In this document: positions 8,213-18,973 of the stretch, piece after piece
Position numbering within the stretch: the first letter of the stretch is position 1
Layout: the number at the start of each line of letters is the position of its first letter
From: an uncultured Peptococcaceae bacterium
GTDB taxonomy: Bacteria; Bacillota; Dehalobacteriia; UBA4068; UBA4997
Length of the DNA: 39,579 nucleotides
Assembly (NCBI GenBank): GCA_947647555.1
Contig: CANSKT010000006.1
Span: forward strand, 1 to 39,579
Reading direction: 5' to 3'
Notes under the pieces: generated by a model
Told to the model about the DNA's origin: nothing
What the model saw: only the letters and a program-made list of their open reading frames with translations
The model's database searches: none
Made by a program: the position numbers and the translations under genes

Positions 8213-8414
8213 CAGCCGACACCTCCTTTATCTCAAAACAAAAATCCGGGCAGTGCAAAGAACAGCTTTGGCAGCCGATACAGGCCGCCGGCTCCGCCAC
8301 CTCCGCTTTACCGTCCGGCCGAATTTTCAAAACGCCTTTCGGGCAAAGCGCCGTGCAAATGCCGCAGCCCTTGCAGGTTTTAGCATTAAGAACAACTTCA
8401 AATTTTTTCCCCAA
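8205..8414 (-). CDS. korD: Ferredoxin-like delta subunit (2 x [4Fe-4S]) of 2-oxoacid oxidoreductase
   Basis: The 69-residue protein carries two classical cluster motifs: Cys14-x2-Cys17-x2-Cys20-x3-Cys24-Pro and Cys45-x2-Cys48-x2-Cys51-x3-Cys55-Pro. It is the electron outlet of the four-subunit enzyme. The only in-frame start is a TTG at 8414; AAGGGG lies 10 nt and GAGGAG only 2 nt upstream. In-frame stops preclude an upstream start. It is the first gene of the operon, about 50 nt from the predicted transcription start. A weak TTG start for the smallest subunit may tune stoichiometry (inference). Confidence 0.93.
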   Translation of the reverse strand: MGKKFEVVLNAKTCKGCGICTALCPKGVLKIRPDGKAEVAEPAACIGCQSCSLHCPDFCFEIKEVSADD

Positions 8415-8471
8415 AACTCCTCAACCCCTTTTTATAATATGAAACAGATACCTCCTGAAAAATATAAACTC

Positions 8472-8500
8472 ATTATACCATAAAAATAAGCCATGTGCAA
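8472..8500 (-). promoter_or_regulatory. Sigma-70-type promoter of the korDABC operon
   Basis: On the minus strand TTGCAC (8500-8495) and TATAAT (8477-8472) are 17 nt apart. Sequence around the -35 (AAAATTGATTGCAC) and the GAG after the -10 match the rnpB promoter. Confidence 0.78.
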
Positions 8501-8519
8501 TCAATTTTAGAAATTGCAC
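8495..8519. repeat. Inverted repeat overlapping the korD -35 box, possible operator
   Basis: GTGCAAT (8495-8501) and ATTGCAC (8513-8519) are perfect 7-bp arms separated by 11 nt, and one arm coincides with the -35 box. The placement suits a repressor or activator site, but no regulator is identified. Confidence 0.45.
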
Positions 8520-8555
8520 CAGTTTGCCGCTGAAAAAGCATAATCAAACTCTTAT

Positions 8556-9101
8556 TTAATTAAAATCCTCAATACTTTCTGCATATTCTTCAGCAGCTTC
8601 CTGACTGTTCAACAAAGCAAAAATTTCCGTACGCGCTTCACTATCTAAATACTCACTAATATTAAAGGTAATTAACAAATCCGGAAAATCATTGCTTATA
8701 GATTGCTTAAAACGCACCAAAGCTTTCTCACATGCTTCGATAATATTATCGCAATGCTCGTCAAAAATCGGCAGATATTCAAAAGTTTCCGGGTTGGTAA
8801 AGCGCTCGTCGTTTTCTTCCACAAACTTATTCATATATGCAGAAATTTCTTTTAATAAACCATCGGCCTCCCACAACTCCCATTCCGCTTCACAGTACTT
8901 GTAATACCAATAATCTTCTGACTCCTCATCAGTCTGCTCGCTTAAATATTCTCGGGTATTGGCGATAATACCGATAGAGGTCATATCTCTTGCGCAGTCT
9001 AAAGACATTATATAAATATCGTCATGCTCCCACACCCATTTTTTCAATGTGTTTTCCATGGCAAGTACTATATCGTCTTCAAACTTTTTATAATCAAACA
9101 T
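8556..9101 (-). CDS. Acidic protein, DUF4303-like
   Basis: The 181-residue product is strongly acidic (many Glu and Asp) and has no signal peptide or membrane segment. Its layout resembles DUF4303 family proteins: an N-terminal FDYKKFEDDIVLAMENTLKKW, an IYIMSLDCARDMTSIGIIANT strand, then YYKYCEAEWELW and a helical C-terminal half. Such proteins are uncharacterised; some acidic families of this general look act as immunity proteins for secreted toxins, but no toxin gene is nearby. Start ATG 9101 has GGAGG at good spacing. It follows ligA by 29 nt and is probably the last gene of the gntR-arsC-ligA unit. The family assignment is by eye and uncertain. Confidence 0.55.
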   Translation of the reverse strand: MFDYKKFEDDIVLAMENTLKKWVWEHDDIYIMSLDCARDMTSIGIIANTREYLSEQTDEESEDYWYYKYCEAEWELWEADGLLKEISAYMNKFVEENDERFTNPETFEYLPIFDEHCDNIIEACEKALVRFKQSISNDFPDLLITFNISEYLDSEARTEIFALLNSQEAAEEYAESIEDFN

Positions 9102-9130
9102 TTGCGTTATCCTCCAACCCCGGTTTATTA

Positions 9131-11167
<2,037 letters not shown>

Positions 11168-11175
11168 TTAAACTG

Positions 11176-11526
11176 TTACCGCAAAACCTCTGCCCACTGC
11201 TCTGGCTTAAAGCCAACCAATACGGTGTTTTCCAAAACCAACAGCGGTCTTTTCACCAACATGCCGTCGCTGGCTAAAAGTTCCAGCTGCTCCTGCTCGC
11301 TCATCTGCGGCAATTTATCTTTTAAATTCAGGTTTTTGTAAAGCACGCCGCTGGTGTTAAAAAACTTCTTCAGCGGAAGACCGCTCCGCTGATACCAGGC
11401 CGTCAGTTCCGCCTGGGTGGGGTTTTCTTCTTTAATATGCCGGTCAGTGTAAGAAACTCCCTGCTCGTCCAGCCACTTTTTGGCCTTTTTACAGGTTGTA
11501 CATTTAGGATATTCAATAAACAACAT
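11176..11526 (-). CDS. ArsC/Spx/MgsR-family thioredoxin-fold protein
   Basis: The 116-residue protein has the N-terminal Cys9-Thr-Thr-Cys12 motif (YPKCTTCKKAKKWL), then the DRHIKEENPTQAEL segment and KRPLLVLENTVLVGF. These mark the ArsC-like family, which includes arsenate reductases, the RNA polymerase-binding regulators Spx and MgsR, and YffB-like proteins. With a CxxC at the N-terminus it could be redox-sensing, but the key Spx contact residues cannot be judged here. It lies 17 nt from both the GntR gene and ligA, so it is part of one operon. The start at ATG 11526 has GGAGAAATA upstream. Confidence 0.88.
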   Translation of the reverse strand: MLFIEYPKCTTCKKAKKWLDEQGVSYTDRHIKEENPTQAELTAWYQRSGLPLKKFFNTSGVLYKNLNLKDKLPQMSEQEQLELLASDGMLVKRPLLVLENTVLVGFKPEQWAEVLR

Positions 11527-11543
11527 TTTTATATTTCTCCTCT

Positions 11544-12242
11544 CTAGTGCTTTTCGGCCGCGGCAAATTTGGCTTTAAGCATATTTATCAGGCTCTGCTT
11601 GGTATTTTCAATATGCATAGCCACGGCAGTGGCCGCGGCCTCACTGTCATGCCGTTTTAATGCTTCTATCAGTTCCTGATGCTCGCTCAATGAATTATGG
11701 CGCACTTCCACATTGGCCAATGAAATAATTCGATAACGGGAAAGCTGCTCCATAATATTGTTCATCATAGCCACCAAACGCTCGTTACGACTGAATTTAT
11801 ACAACAGTTCATGGAAGCTGGCGTCCAGGCTTACCCAGTTATCCACATTACCCTCCTGCCAGGTGGCACGCATCTTTTCAGATAATTCATCAAGCTGCGC
11901 ATAATCAGCCGGCTGCATGCGCTGCGCCGCCAAACGCACGGCCAGCGTTTCCAGCACGGTTCGAATTTCATAAACTTCCTCCACATCATTGATGGAAAGA
12001 CCGGCCACATAAGCCCCTTTGCGCGGCACCATCACCACAAAGCCCTCCAACTCCAGCCGTCGGATAGCCTCTCTGACTGGCGTACGGCTTACGCCCATTT
12101 CATCAGCCAGCTGCACCTCCAACAGACGCTCGCCCGGTGAAAGCTGACCCTGCATAATTGCGCTCATCAAAACATCAAAAACCATATCTCGCAAGGGTTG
12201 ATAGCCCTCCAAGCGGATTGGCGATAATTTTTCCCTAGACAT
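11544..12242 (-). CDS. GntR-family transcriptional regulator (FadR/FCD subfamily)
   Basis: The 232-residue protein has an N-terminal winged helix (about 10-78) with LADEMGVSRTPVREAIRRLELEGFV, and a C-terminal FCD ligand-binding domain (about 85-225) with EVYEIRTVLETLAVRLAA, a central DASFHELLYKFSRN and HQELIEALKRHDSEAA. FCD regulators sense small carboxylic acids, often through a metal site formed by Asp and His. The ligand is unknown; its operon partners (ArsC/Spx-like, ligA) are not catabolic, so the target may lie elsewhere. It starts at ATG 12242 with AAGGAGA. A small inverted repeat (CAGTT/AACTG, 12276-12289) in its leader could be an autoregulatory site. Confidence 0.92.
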   Translation of the reverse strand: MSREKLSPIRLEGYQPLRDMVFDVLMSAIMQGQLSPGERLLEVQLADEMGVSRTPVREAIRRLELEGFVVMVPRKGAYVAGLSINDVEEVYEIRTVLETLAVRLAAQRMQPADYAQLDELSEKMRATWQEGNVDNWVSLDASFHELLYKFSRNERLVAMMNNIMEQLSRYRIISLANVEVRHNSLSEHQELIEALKRHDSEAAATAVAMHIENTKQSLINMLKAKFAAAEKH

Positions 12243-12316
12243 AAGCTCAAATCTCCTTAATTTATTCTAAACAGACAGTTATAAAACTGCTTATGAAATA
12301 TTTTTCTTAAAAGTAT

Positions 12317-12345
12317 ATTTTAACCATTTTAAAACAATTTTGCAA
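12317..12345 (-). promoter_or_regulatory. Promoter of the gntR-arsC-ligA operon
   Basis: TTGCAA (12345-12340) and TAAAAT (12322-12317) on the minus strand, spaced 17 nt, lie about 75 nt upstream of the GntR start and downstream of the ispE stop. Confidence 0.6.
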
Positions 12346-12375
12346 GCGTTTTTTCTGGTAAATTATGGACAGCAA

Positions 12376-13245
12376 CTAAAAATTTTGGCTGGTAACCGCA
12401 CGCACAAAGGGATATTTGCCCTGTAATTTATCGGCGGCAATCGCTGCGCGTTTTTTGTCGGCGGCAATACCCATAACCGTAGCGCCGCTGCCGCAAAGCA
12501 AAGCGCTTAAACCCAACGCCGTCAATTCCTGCTTAAGCGCCGCCAGCGGCGGAAACAGCTGAAAGGCTGGCGGCTCCAGCGCATTAAACAAACGCTCTCT
12601 AATCTGCGCCGGGTCGCCAGACTGTAAAGCCTGAAGCATTGACTGCGTGGCCGCAGAGTATTTTCCGTCCGCCCTATCCTCTGAAGCATTATTATTCAAA
12701 TCATATTGAGCATAAACAGACGCTGTATTGACAGCAAAGCCGGGATTTACCAGCACCAGACGTAATTCCGGACAAGGCGGCTGCGGCTGCAAGTCTTCAC
12801 CAATACCGCAGGCCAGCGCTGTACCGCCCTGCAAACAGAACGGCACGTCTGCCCCCAGTTGAGCCGCCAGTTCTATCAATCTGGCTGGCGGCAATTTAAG
12901 CGCAAAAATTTCATTAACGGCCAGCAAAACCTGGGCGGCATTGCTGGAACCACCGGCCAACCCACCCCCAAGCGGTATCTGCTTATGCAAAGTTATTTTC
13001 ACTCCAGCATCTAAATTATATTCCTTTTGCAACAGCGCCCAAGCCCGCCAGGCCAAATTATCCTCCGCACAGGACAACTCCGGCATATCACATGACAATG
13101 TGGTCTGGGCGGCTGGCTCAACCTCAACAATGTCACATAATGAAAGCGTTTGCATCACACTTTCCAAAAGATGATAACCGTCTGGCCGCCGCCCCTTAAC
13201 GTCCAAAGTCAAATTAACCTTGGCCGCTGCAATTCCCTGATACAT
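12376..13245 (-). CDS. ispE: 4-diphosphocytidyl-2-C-methyl-D-erythritol kinase
   Basis: IspE phosphorylates CDP-methylerythritol in the MEP (non-mevalonate) isoprenoid pathway. The 289-residue GHMP-family kinase shows AAAKVNLTLDVKGRRPDGYHLLESVMQT at the N-terminus, the ATP-binding loop PLGGGLAGGSSNAA (residues 91-104), LGADVPFCLQGGTA, and the C-terminal LCGSGATVMGI. The start at ATG 13245 is supported by an AAGGAGG ribosome binding site and by family alignment; an in-frame upstream extension to 13335 would overlap the promoter. In many Bacillota ispE neighbours a GntR regulator, as it does here. Confidence 0.96.
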   Translation of the reverse strand: MYQGIAAAKVNLTLDVKGRRPDGYHLLESVMQTLSLCDIVEVEPAAQTTLSCDMPELSCAEDNLAWRAWALLQKEYNLDAGVKITLHKQIPLGGGLAGGSSNAAQVLLAVNEIFALKLPPARLIELAAQLGADVPFCLQGGTALACGIGEDLQPQPPCPELRLVLVNPGFAVNTASVYAQYDLNNNASEDRADGKYSAATQSMLQALQSGDPAQIRERLFNALEPPAFQLFPPLAALKQELTALGLSALLCGSGATVMGIAADKKRAAIAADKLQGKYPFVRAVTSQNF

Positions 13246-13306
13246 TTTGCCAACCTCCTTATCCTTAAACTCAAATTTTTTAGAATACAAAAGCAATCCT
13301 TTGTAT

Positions 13307-13335
13307 ATTGTATAACAAAAAATACGCTTTGGCAA
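13307..13335 (-). promoter_or_regulatory. Promoter of ispE
   Basis: TTGCCA (13335-13330) and TACAAT (13312-13307) are separated by 17 nt on the minus strand, about 60 nt upstream of the ispE start. The AT-rich region between this and the divergent promoter at 13436 has no gene. Confidence 0.68.
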
Positions 13336-13435
13336 TATCTCCGCCGCTTTATTCCCAATAAAAAATACAAAAAATAAAAACTTTTTCAGCTTATGAGTTT
13401 TTACCGCAAATTTGCAGAAAAAAACAACTTTTCCC

Positions 13436-13465
13436 TTGTCAAATTTACAGTAAACGTGCTATAAT
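13436..13465 (+). promoter_or_regulatory. Promoter of the DUF342-cheX-cheY operon
   Basis: TTGTCA (13436-13441) and TATAAT (13460-13465) are separated by 18 nt, about 57 nt upstream of the DUF342 gene start. It is of vegetative sigma-70/sigma-A type rather than the TAAA/CCGATAA motility type. Confidence 0.75.
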
Positions 13466-13521
13466 ATTAATAGAAGATAAACAGAGGAGATGAGCAAAAC
13501 AAAAAAAGGAGGTGTTGAATT

Positions 13522-15351
13522 ATGGCAAAAAAAGATTCATTTTTCACTCGCCTTGGTACAACACTAAAAAACACTTCCCTATACAAATTTTCTCAAAAAG
13601 GTTTTGGTAAACCTAATGGGACGGAAACAGCGGAAGACAATTTAACCGAAAGCAGCCTTGACCAGGAACACTCAGCTGACGATTTAACTGAGCAGCTGGC
13701 TGAGAACCAACAAGATGCAGATAATTCAGGCCTGACAGAAGCGCCAGAACCACCCGAGCCGGAATTTTATCCTGACGAACTTGAGCTGGAACATGACAAT
13801 CCCCTGTTACAACTTTGGACAATGCATCTTGACCTGGGGCGGAACCTGCCTAAGCCGCGCCTGCGTCTGCAAAATGCCCCTGATAAACCAGAGGCTTTAA
13901 CTGAGGAGCAAATTGGCAGAGAGTTACTTCGCCTCGGCGGCGTTATCAGTTCATCTGCCCATAAACGCCTGAAAAGTGCTGTGCCCAAGAATGAGGAGGA
14001 CCCATTGCCAGATTTGGACGCACAGGTTGTGGTCTTTTTAACCAACGGCCAAATGTCGGCTTGGGTTTTAGTTTATCCGCCGGTTGGTCAGGGGCAGGAA
14101 GTTAATTTGGAAATGCTGGAAAATGCGTTGGAAGAAAAACATGTTACTTATGGACTAGATACGGATTTGTTGCATGAAATTCCGGAAAAGGACAATCGCT
14201 ATTTCCACCTTTATCTTGTTGCCCAGGGGCTGCCGCCTGAACGCGGTCAGGACGGCCGTGTGGAAGAATTATTCCCAAGAGTCATCAAGCATGAATTGAC
14301 TGTTGACGAATTTGACCGCGTGGATTACATGTCGCTTAACTTTATCCGTAATGTAAGCAAGGGAGAGCCTATCTGTAACATTTTCCCACCGACGCCCGGC
14401 GTTCCCGGACGTACTGTAATGGATAGAGAACTGACAGCTGTGGACGGCAAAAAAGCCAATGTCCCGATGGGACGCAACACGGAAATTTCTGAAGACGGCA
14501 TGCATTTGATAGCCAGTATGACCGGCCATGTGGAATTTAGCGGTCGCGGTTTTCAGGTTAAACCGGTTCTGGATATTGACGGAAATGTAGATTACTCAAC
14601 CGGTAACATTAATTTCTTGGGCGATGTACATATCCATGGTGATGTTTGCAGCGGTTTCACTGTTCGGGCTGTCGGCAGTATAACCATTGACGGCGTTGTG
14701 GAATCCTGCTCGATTGAGGCCGGCGGCGACTTAATTATGGTTAAAGGCGTTATGGGTAACAACCAGGCAATTATCCGCTCCCACCGCAGTATTTTCACCA
14801 AGTATCTGGAAAGCACCAGCGTTTGTGCCAGGGGAGATTTACAAGCCGATTATATCGTTAACTGTGAAATTTATTGTGATGGCGTTGTGCAGGTACGCAC
14901 TGGCAAAGGCATAATTATGGGCGGTAATATCAACGCCGCCAAGGAAGTCAGCGCCAGTATTGTTGGTGCCAAATCGGAAATTTTAACCAACATAACTTTG
15001 GGCGGCAGGCCTTGTGAAAATTTTGAAAGAGGTCTGCTGGAACATGAACTGGAAGAACTGGAGAAGGAACTGGAAAAAACTGAACGCCAAATAAACAGCC
15101 CCACCAAATTATCTACAATGTCTAAACTGCGCATGAAAATTGTTGTTTCCAAAAGCAAGCTGGCGCAGCTGGACAAAGAAAAAGAGATGCTTCAGGAAGA
15201 AAATACGGCAGAACAGCCCAAAGGCAAATTGGTTTGCGGCGTGGCCTATCCTGGCACCCAAATTAACATCAAAGGTGTCAGCCTGCGTTTAACGCATGAA
15301 ACACATATGTGTAATGCCAGACTGATTGCCAATGAAATATGTTTGATGTAG
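13522..15351 (+). CDS. DUF342 / FapA-like protein
   Basis: The 609-residue protein carries a DUF342 (flagellar assembly protein A family) core. The N-terminal 110 residues are acidic and low in complexity. The middle contains FPPTPGVPGRTVMDREL, a family signature, followed by a right-handed beta-helix of short Gly-rich turns (GNVDYSTGNINFLGDVHIHGDV, GSITIDGVVESCSIEAGGDLIMVKGVMG). Near 500-565 is a charged coiled coil (EHELEELEKELEKTERQ), then a final beta segment. In Vibrio, FapA-type proteins affect flagellar assembly; in Bacillota the role is unknown. It has an AAAGGAGGTG ribosome binding site and lies 36 nt before the CheX-like gene. No flagellar structural gene is nearby. Confidence 0.85.
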   Translation: MAKKDSFFTRLGTTLKNTSLYKFSQKGFGKPNGTETAEDNLTESSLDQEHSADDLTEQLAENQQDADNSGLTEAPEPPEPEFYPDELELEHDNPLLQLWTMHLDLGRNLPKPRLRLQNAPDKPEALTEEQIGRELLRLGGVISSSAHKRLKSAVPKNEEDPLPDLDAQVVVFLTNGQMSAWVLVYPPVGQGQEVNLEMLENALEEKHVTYGLDTDLLHEIPEKDNRYFHLYLVAQGLPPERGQDGRVEELFPRVIKHELTVDEFDRVDYMSLNFIRNVSKGEPICNIFPPTPGVPGRTVMDRELTAVDGKKANVPMGRNTEISEDGMHLIASMTGHVEFSGRGFQVKPVLDIDGNVDYSTGNINFLGDVHIHGDVCSGFTVRAVGSITIDGVVESCSIEAGGDLIMVKGVMGNNQAIIRSHRSIFTKYLESTSVCARGDLQADYIVNCEIYCDGVVQVRTGKGIIMGGNINAAKEVSASIVGAKSEILTNITLGGRPCENFERGLLEHELEELEKELEKTERQINSPTKLSTMSKLRMKIVVSKSKLAQLDKEKEMLQEENTAEQPKGKLVCGVAYPGTQINIKGVSLRLTHETHMCNARLIANEICLM

Positions 15352-15387
15352 GCAGTTTATATTTTTAATCAGAAAAGAGGGATACCC

Positions 15388-15846
15388 ATGACAACGACAA
15401 TCTCTCAAGCAAAACTGCAGGAAGTATTAGATAAAATTACACAGGAAGTAACCGAAAAGGTAGCCGGCATAAGATTATACCAGGCTGTTATAACACCTGG
15501 CGAAAAAACTTGCACCGTACATGCAGATTTTCACAGTGGTTTTCAATTTGGGCTTTCAATGTGCGCTGATTTAGCGCTTTTTACCAGACTTACTCAATAC
15601 ATGATGCAGCAGGAAGAAATTGAACAACAGGATATTGAAGATTTTGTTAAAGAATATTTTAATGTCCTTTGCGGACACATCGCAGCCGGCTTGTTTCAAG
15701 CCACAATGATAGCTTCGCGTTTTGATGTACCGTCTTTTCATACTGGGTTTTATCAACCGGAAAGTATGCAGGAACAGATTACACTAAACTACGCCAGCGA
15801 TAAAAATGAATCAGTCCAATTAACCCACAATCTGGCTGTTAGGTGA
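15388..15846 (+). CDS. CheX-like chemotaxis phosphatase
   Basis: The 152-residue protein matches the size of CheX. It contains the phosphatase consensus D-x3-E-x2-N at Asp85-Glu89-Asn92 (DFVKEYFN) within the long helix, followed by CGHIAAGLFQ. CheC, CheX and FliY use this Glu and Asn to dephosphorylate CheY-P. Only one such motif is present, as in CheX, which acts as a dimer. The adjacent CheY-like receiver (40 nt downstream) is the obvious substrate. No CheA or receptor gene lies nearby. It starts at ATG 15388 behind AGAGGGA. Confidence 0.8.
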   Translation: MTTTISQAKLQEVLDKITQEVTEKVAGIRLYQAVITPGEKTCTVHADFHSGFQFGLSMCADLALFTRLTQYMMQQEEIEQQDIEDFVKEYFNVLCGHIAAGLFQATMIASRFDVPSFHTGFYQPESMQEQITLNYASDKNESVQLTHNLAVR

Positions 15847-15886
15847 CAGCTACCTAAATCAATCAGAAGATAAGGAATGATATTTT

Positions 15887-16252
15887 ATGAGAAAAAGAAT
15901 CATGCTGGTAGATGATTCTAGAGTTGTGTATATACAAATGAAGCAGCTATTGGCAGAAAGCAGCTATGAGATAGCAGAATATTGCAGTTCCGGTGAAGAA
16001 GCATTGGAAAAATATGCCACAGTGCGCCCGGATTTGGTAACAATGGATATTATCATGCCGGGTATGGACGGCCTGGAAACGGCCAGGATACTGAAAAATG
16101 AACACCCAGAGGCTAAAATCATCATGCTTTCATCATTGGCCTATGCGGATACCTACAAAGAGGCTGATGCGATTGGAGCCAAAGCTTTTATCCCCAAACC
16201 CCTAAACAAAGATGATGTTTTACAAACACTGGATAAAGTTTTGCAGGGCTAA
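15887..16252 (+). CDS. CheY-like single-domain response regulator
   Basis: The 121-residue protein is a stand-alone receiver domain with no output domain. The active-site residues are all present: Asp9 and Asp10 (LVDDS), phosphoacceptor Asp54 (TMDIIMPGMDG), Ser82 (LSS) and Lys104 (FIPKP). The MDIIMPGMDG and KPLNK patterns are those of CheY-type proteins. It is the last gene of the DUF342-CheX unit and is followed by a strong terminator. Its cognate kinase is not in the window. The start at ATG 15887 has AAGGAATGA upstream. Confidence 0.93.
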   Translation: MRKRIMLVDDSRVVYIQMKQLLAESSYEIAEYCSSGEEALEKYATVRPDLVTMDIIMPGMDGLETARILKNEHPEAKIIMLSSLAYADTYKEADAIGAKAFIPKPLNKDDVLQTLDKVLQG

Positions 16253-16273
16253 TCTTAAAACTGCTTACAAAAT

Positions 16274-16314
16274 AAAAGGAACCCTTTGCATCTTAAACAG
16301 AGGGTTCCTTTTTA
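16274..16314. terminator. Bidirectional intrinsic terminator (cheY / adhE)
   Basis: AAAAGGAACCCT (16274-16285) pairs with AGGGTTCCTTTT starting at 16301, giving a 12-bp stem. On the plus strand it is followed by TTTTTATT, and on the minus strand by TTTTATTTTG, so it can end both the chemotaxis-like operon and the converging adhE transcript. Confidence 0.88.
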
Positions 16315-16351
16315 TTGCGTAAACACTTAGCAGACCATTTTAATGGCTAAA

Positions 16352-18943
16352 TCATTCTGCCGATGAACCATAATAGGCCTGCAAATACATCTCCTTAATC
16401 TCACTAAACAGCGGATAACGCGGATTTGTACCCGTGCATTGGTCATCAAAGGCCTGCTCCACCATTTCATCAAGCGTATCCAGAAAATATTTTTCCTCAA
16501 CACCATATTCTCTGATAGTGGCTTTAATGCCCACTGCCCTTTTCAATTCCTCAATTTTAGCAATCAGCTTTTCCACCGCCAGCTCATCATTTTCAGCATT
16601 GATACCACAGAAACGCGCGCACTCTGCATATCGCGCCAATGCATGCGGATAAGTATACTGGGAAAAAGTGCCCATCTTCGGCGGACATTCCTCACTGTTA
16701 TATTTCACCACCAGAGAAATCAGCAAGGCATTCGCCACGCCATGCGGTAAATGATGAAAAGCGCCCAACTTATGCGCCATGGAATGGCAAACCCCCAAAA
16801 AAGCGTTGGCAAACGCCATACCGGCCATACAGGAAGCGTCAGCCATTTTCTGCCGCGCCAGCAGATTATTACCATCATTATAAGCGGTCGGCAGATACTC
16901 AAAAATATTGCGCATGGCGCGCAGCGCCAAACCGTCGGTGTAATCGGTAGCCATCATCGAAGCATAGGCCTCCAGCGCATGAGTAAGCGCGTCCAAACCG
17001 CCGGCGCTGGTCAGACCGGGCGTTTGAGTCATCATATTATCAACGTCAACAATCGCCATATTCGGCAAAAGCTCATAATCAGCCAGCGGATACTTAACGC
17101 CGCTGTTCTGCTCGGTAATAACCGCAAAAGGCGTAACCTCGCTGCCCGTGCCAGAAGTGGTGGGAATAGCAATAAAATAGGCTTTCTCACCCATTTTGGG
17201 AAAAGTATAAACGCGCTTGCGGATATCCATGAAACGCATTGCCAAATCCTGAAAATCAACTTCCGGGTGTTCATACAGCACCCACATAATTTTGGCCGCG
17301 TCCATGGCAGAACCGCCGCCCAGCGCAATTACCACATCGGGCTGGAAATCGTTCATCACTTTGGCGCCCTCCTCGGCATTAGCCAAAGTTGGGTCTGGCT
17401 GAACATTAGCAAAAACCGTGTTGATAATGCCCAGCTGATCAAGCTTTTCCGTAACCGGCCGCGTATAACCGTTATGATACAAATAAGTATCCGTAACAAT
17501 AAAGGCTCTTTTCTTATCCATAACTGTGCGCAGTTCATCTAAAGCCACCGGCATACAACCCTGCTTAAAATAAACCTTTTGCGGTGTGCGGAACCAAAGC
17601 ATGTTCTCTCTCCTCTCAGCAACCGATTTGATATTCAGCAAATGCATCGGGCTGACATTTTCGCTCACAGCATTATTGCCCCAAGTGCCGCAACCCAGAG
17701 TCAAAGAGGGACGCAAACGGAAGTTATATAAATCACCAATCCCGCCATGGCTGGAGGGTGTGTTTACCAGAACGCGCCCCGTCTGCATAACATTAGTAAA
17801 ATGCTCCAGTTTTTGCTGCTCGCCAGGGCCAATATACAAAGCAGCCGTATGCCCCAAACCGCCGTTTTCCACCAGCCGTTCCGCTTTAACAACCGCTGCT
17901 GCAAAATCCGCCGCATGATACATTGCCAAAACAGGCGAAAGTTTTTCATGCGCAAAAGGCTCGTCTGGTTCCACACTTTCCACTTCGCCAATCAAAACCT
18001 TAGTTTCAGGAGGCACATTTACCCCAGCCATGGCGGCAATTTTTACCGCCGATTGACCGGCCAACTGCGGATTAACCTCACCATCTCTCAAAATTAAACG
18101 GCGCAGTTTATCCAACTCCTCACCCTGCAAAAAATAACAGCCACGCGCCGCAAACTCCTGCCGCACTTTCTCATAAACAGAGTCCAAAACCGTAACCGAT
18201 TGCTCACTGGCGCAGATAACGCCATTATCAAAGCTTTTGGAATGAACAATAGAACTTACGGCCATCTTAATATCAGCAGTTTCATCAATCACCGCCGGCA
18301 CATTGCCGGGGCCAACGCCCACCGCCGGCTTGCCGGAAGAATATGCTGCCCTGACCATACCCGGGCCGCCGGTAGCCAGAATTAAATCAGCTTCACGCAT
18401 AACCAGATTGGTTAAATCCAGGCTGGGCTCATTAATCCAGCAGATAACATTCCGTGGCGCCCCAGCCTGAACCGCCGCGTCACGCATCACCCGGGCCGCG
18501 GCAATCGTGCTTTCCTTGGCGCGTGGGTGTGGTGAAAAGATAATAGCGTTGCGCGTTTTCAGCGCCAACAACGCCTTAAAAATCGCGGTAGAAGTCGGGT
18601 TTGTGGTTGGTATAACAGCCGCCACCAAGCCAACCGGCTCGGCAATCTTCTTAAAACCATAGGCTCTGTCTTCTTCAATTACACCGCAGGTTTTCATATC
18701 CTTATAGGCATTGTAAACATATTCCGCCGCATAATGATTTTTCAAAATTTTATCTTCTACAATACCCATGCCGGTTTCTGCCGCCGCCAGCTTGGCCAGC
18801 GGAATACGCTGACGGTTAGCCGCCATGGCCGCCGCAAAAAAGATTTTATCAACCTGCTCCTGCGTAAACGATGCAAAAATATGTTGCGCCGCACGCATTT
18901 CCTGAAGCTTTACCGCCAAAGTTTCCGGGCTGTCAATCTGCAT
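16352..18943 (-). CDS. adhE: Bifunctional acetaldehyde-CoA/alcohol dehydrogenase
   Basis: AdhE converts acetyl-CoA to acetaldehyde and then ethanol, re-oxidising two NADH during fermentation; known members form filaments (spirosomes). The 863-residue protein fuses an aldehyde dehydrogenase domain (about 1-440, catalytic Cys244 in [11 protein letters not shown]) to an iron-dependent alcohol dehydrogenase domain (about 450-863), with [17 protein letters not shown], and metal ligands in [15 protein letters not shown] and in the [16 protein letters not shown] segment. It starts at ATG 18943 with AGGAGG. It lies only 30 nt after the RNase G gene, so it seems to be read from the upstream operon rather than from its own promoter. 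Confidence 0.97.
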   Translation of the reverse strand: MQIDSPETLAVKLQEMRAAQHIFASFTQEQVDKIFFAAAMAANRQRIPLAKLAAAETGMGIVEDKILKNHYAAEYVYNAYKDMKTCGVIEEDRAYGFKKIAEPVGLVAAVIPTTNPTSTAIFKALLALKTRNAIIFSPHPRAKESTIAAARVMRDAAVQAGAPRNVICWINEPSLDLTNLVMREADLILATGGPGMVRAAYSSGKPAVGVGPGNVPAVIDETADIKMAVSSIVHSKSFDNGVICASEQSVTVLDSVYEKVRQEFAARGCYFLQGEELDKLRRLILRDGEVNPQLAGQSAVKIAAMAGVNVPPETKVLIGEVESVEPDEPFAHEKLSPVLAMYHAADFAAAVVKAERLVENGGLGHTAALYIGPGEQQKLEHFTNVMQTGRVLVNTPSSHGGIGDLYNFRLRPSLTLGCGTWGNNAVSENVSPMHLLNIKSVAERRENMLWFRTPQKVYFKQGCMPVALDELRTVMDKKRAFIVTDTYLYHNGYTRPVTEKLDQLGIINTVFANVQPDPTLANAEEGAKVMNDFQPDVVIALGGGSAMDAAKIMWVLYEHPEVDFQDLAMRFMDIRKRVYTFPKMGEKAYFIAIPTTSGTGSEVTPFAVITEQNSGVKYPLADYELLPNMAIVDVDNMMTQTPGLTSAGGLDALTHALEAYASMMATDYTDGLALRAMRNIFEYLPTAYNDGNNLLARQKMADASCMAGMAFANAFLGVCHSMAHKLGAFHHLPHGVANALLISLVVKYNSEECPPKMGTFSQYTYPHALARYAECARFCGINAENDELAVEKLIAKIEELKRAVGIKATIREYGVEEKYFLDTLDEMVEQAFDDQCTGTNPRYPLFSEIKEMYLQAYYGSSAE

Positions 18944-18973
18944 ATTTCTTACCTCCTAAAAGTAAAAACGCTC

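Noticed and set aside
8520-8555. Possible terminator after the DUF4303-like gene
   Set aside because: AGTTTG/CAAACT can pair, but the stem is short, interrupted and lacks a following T-run.
16751-17542. 263-codon plus-strand open frame
   Set aside because: It lies antisense within adhE, whose two domains are fully intact, and has no ribosome binding site or family features.
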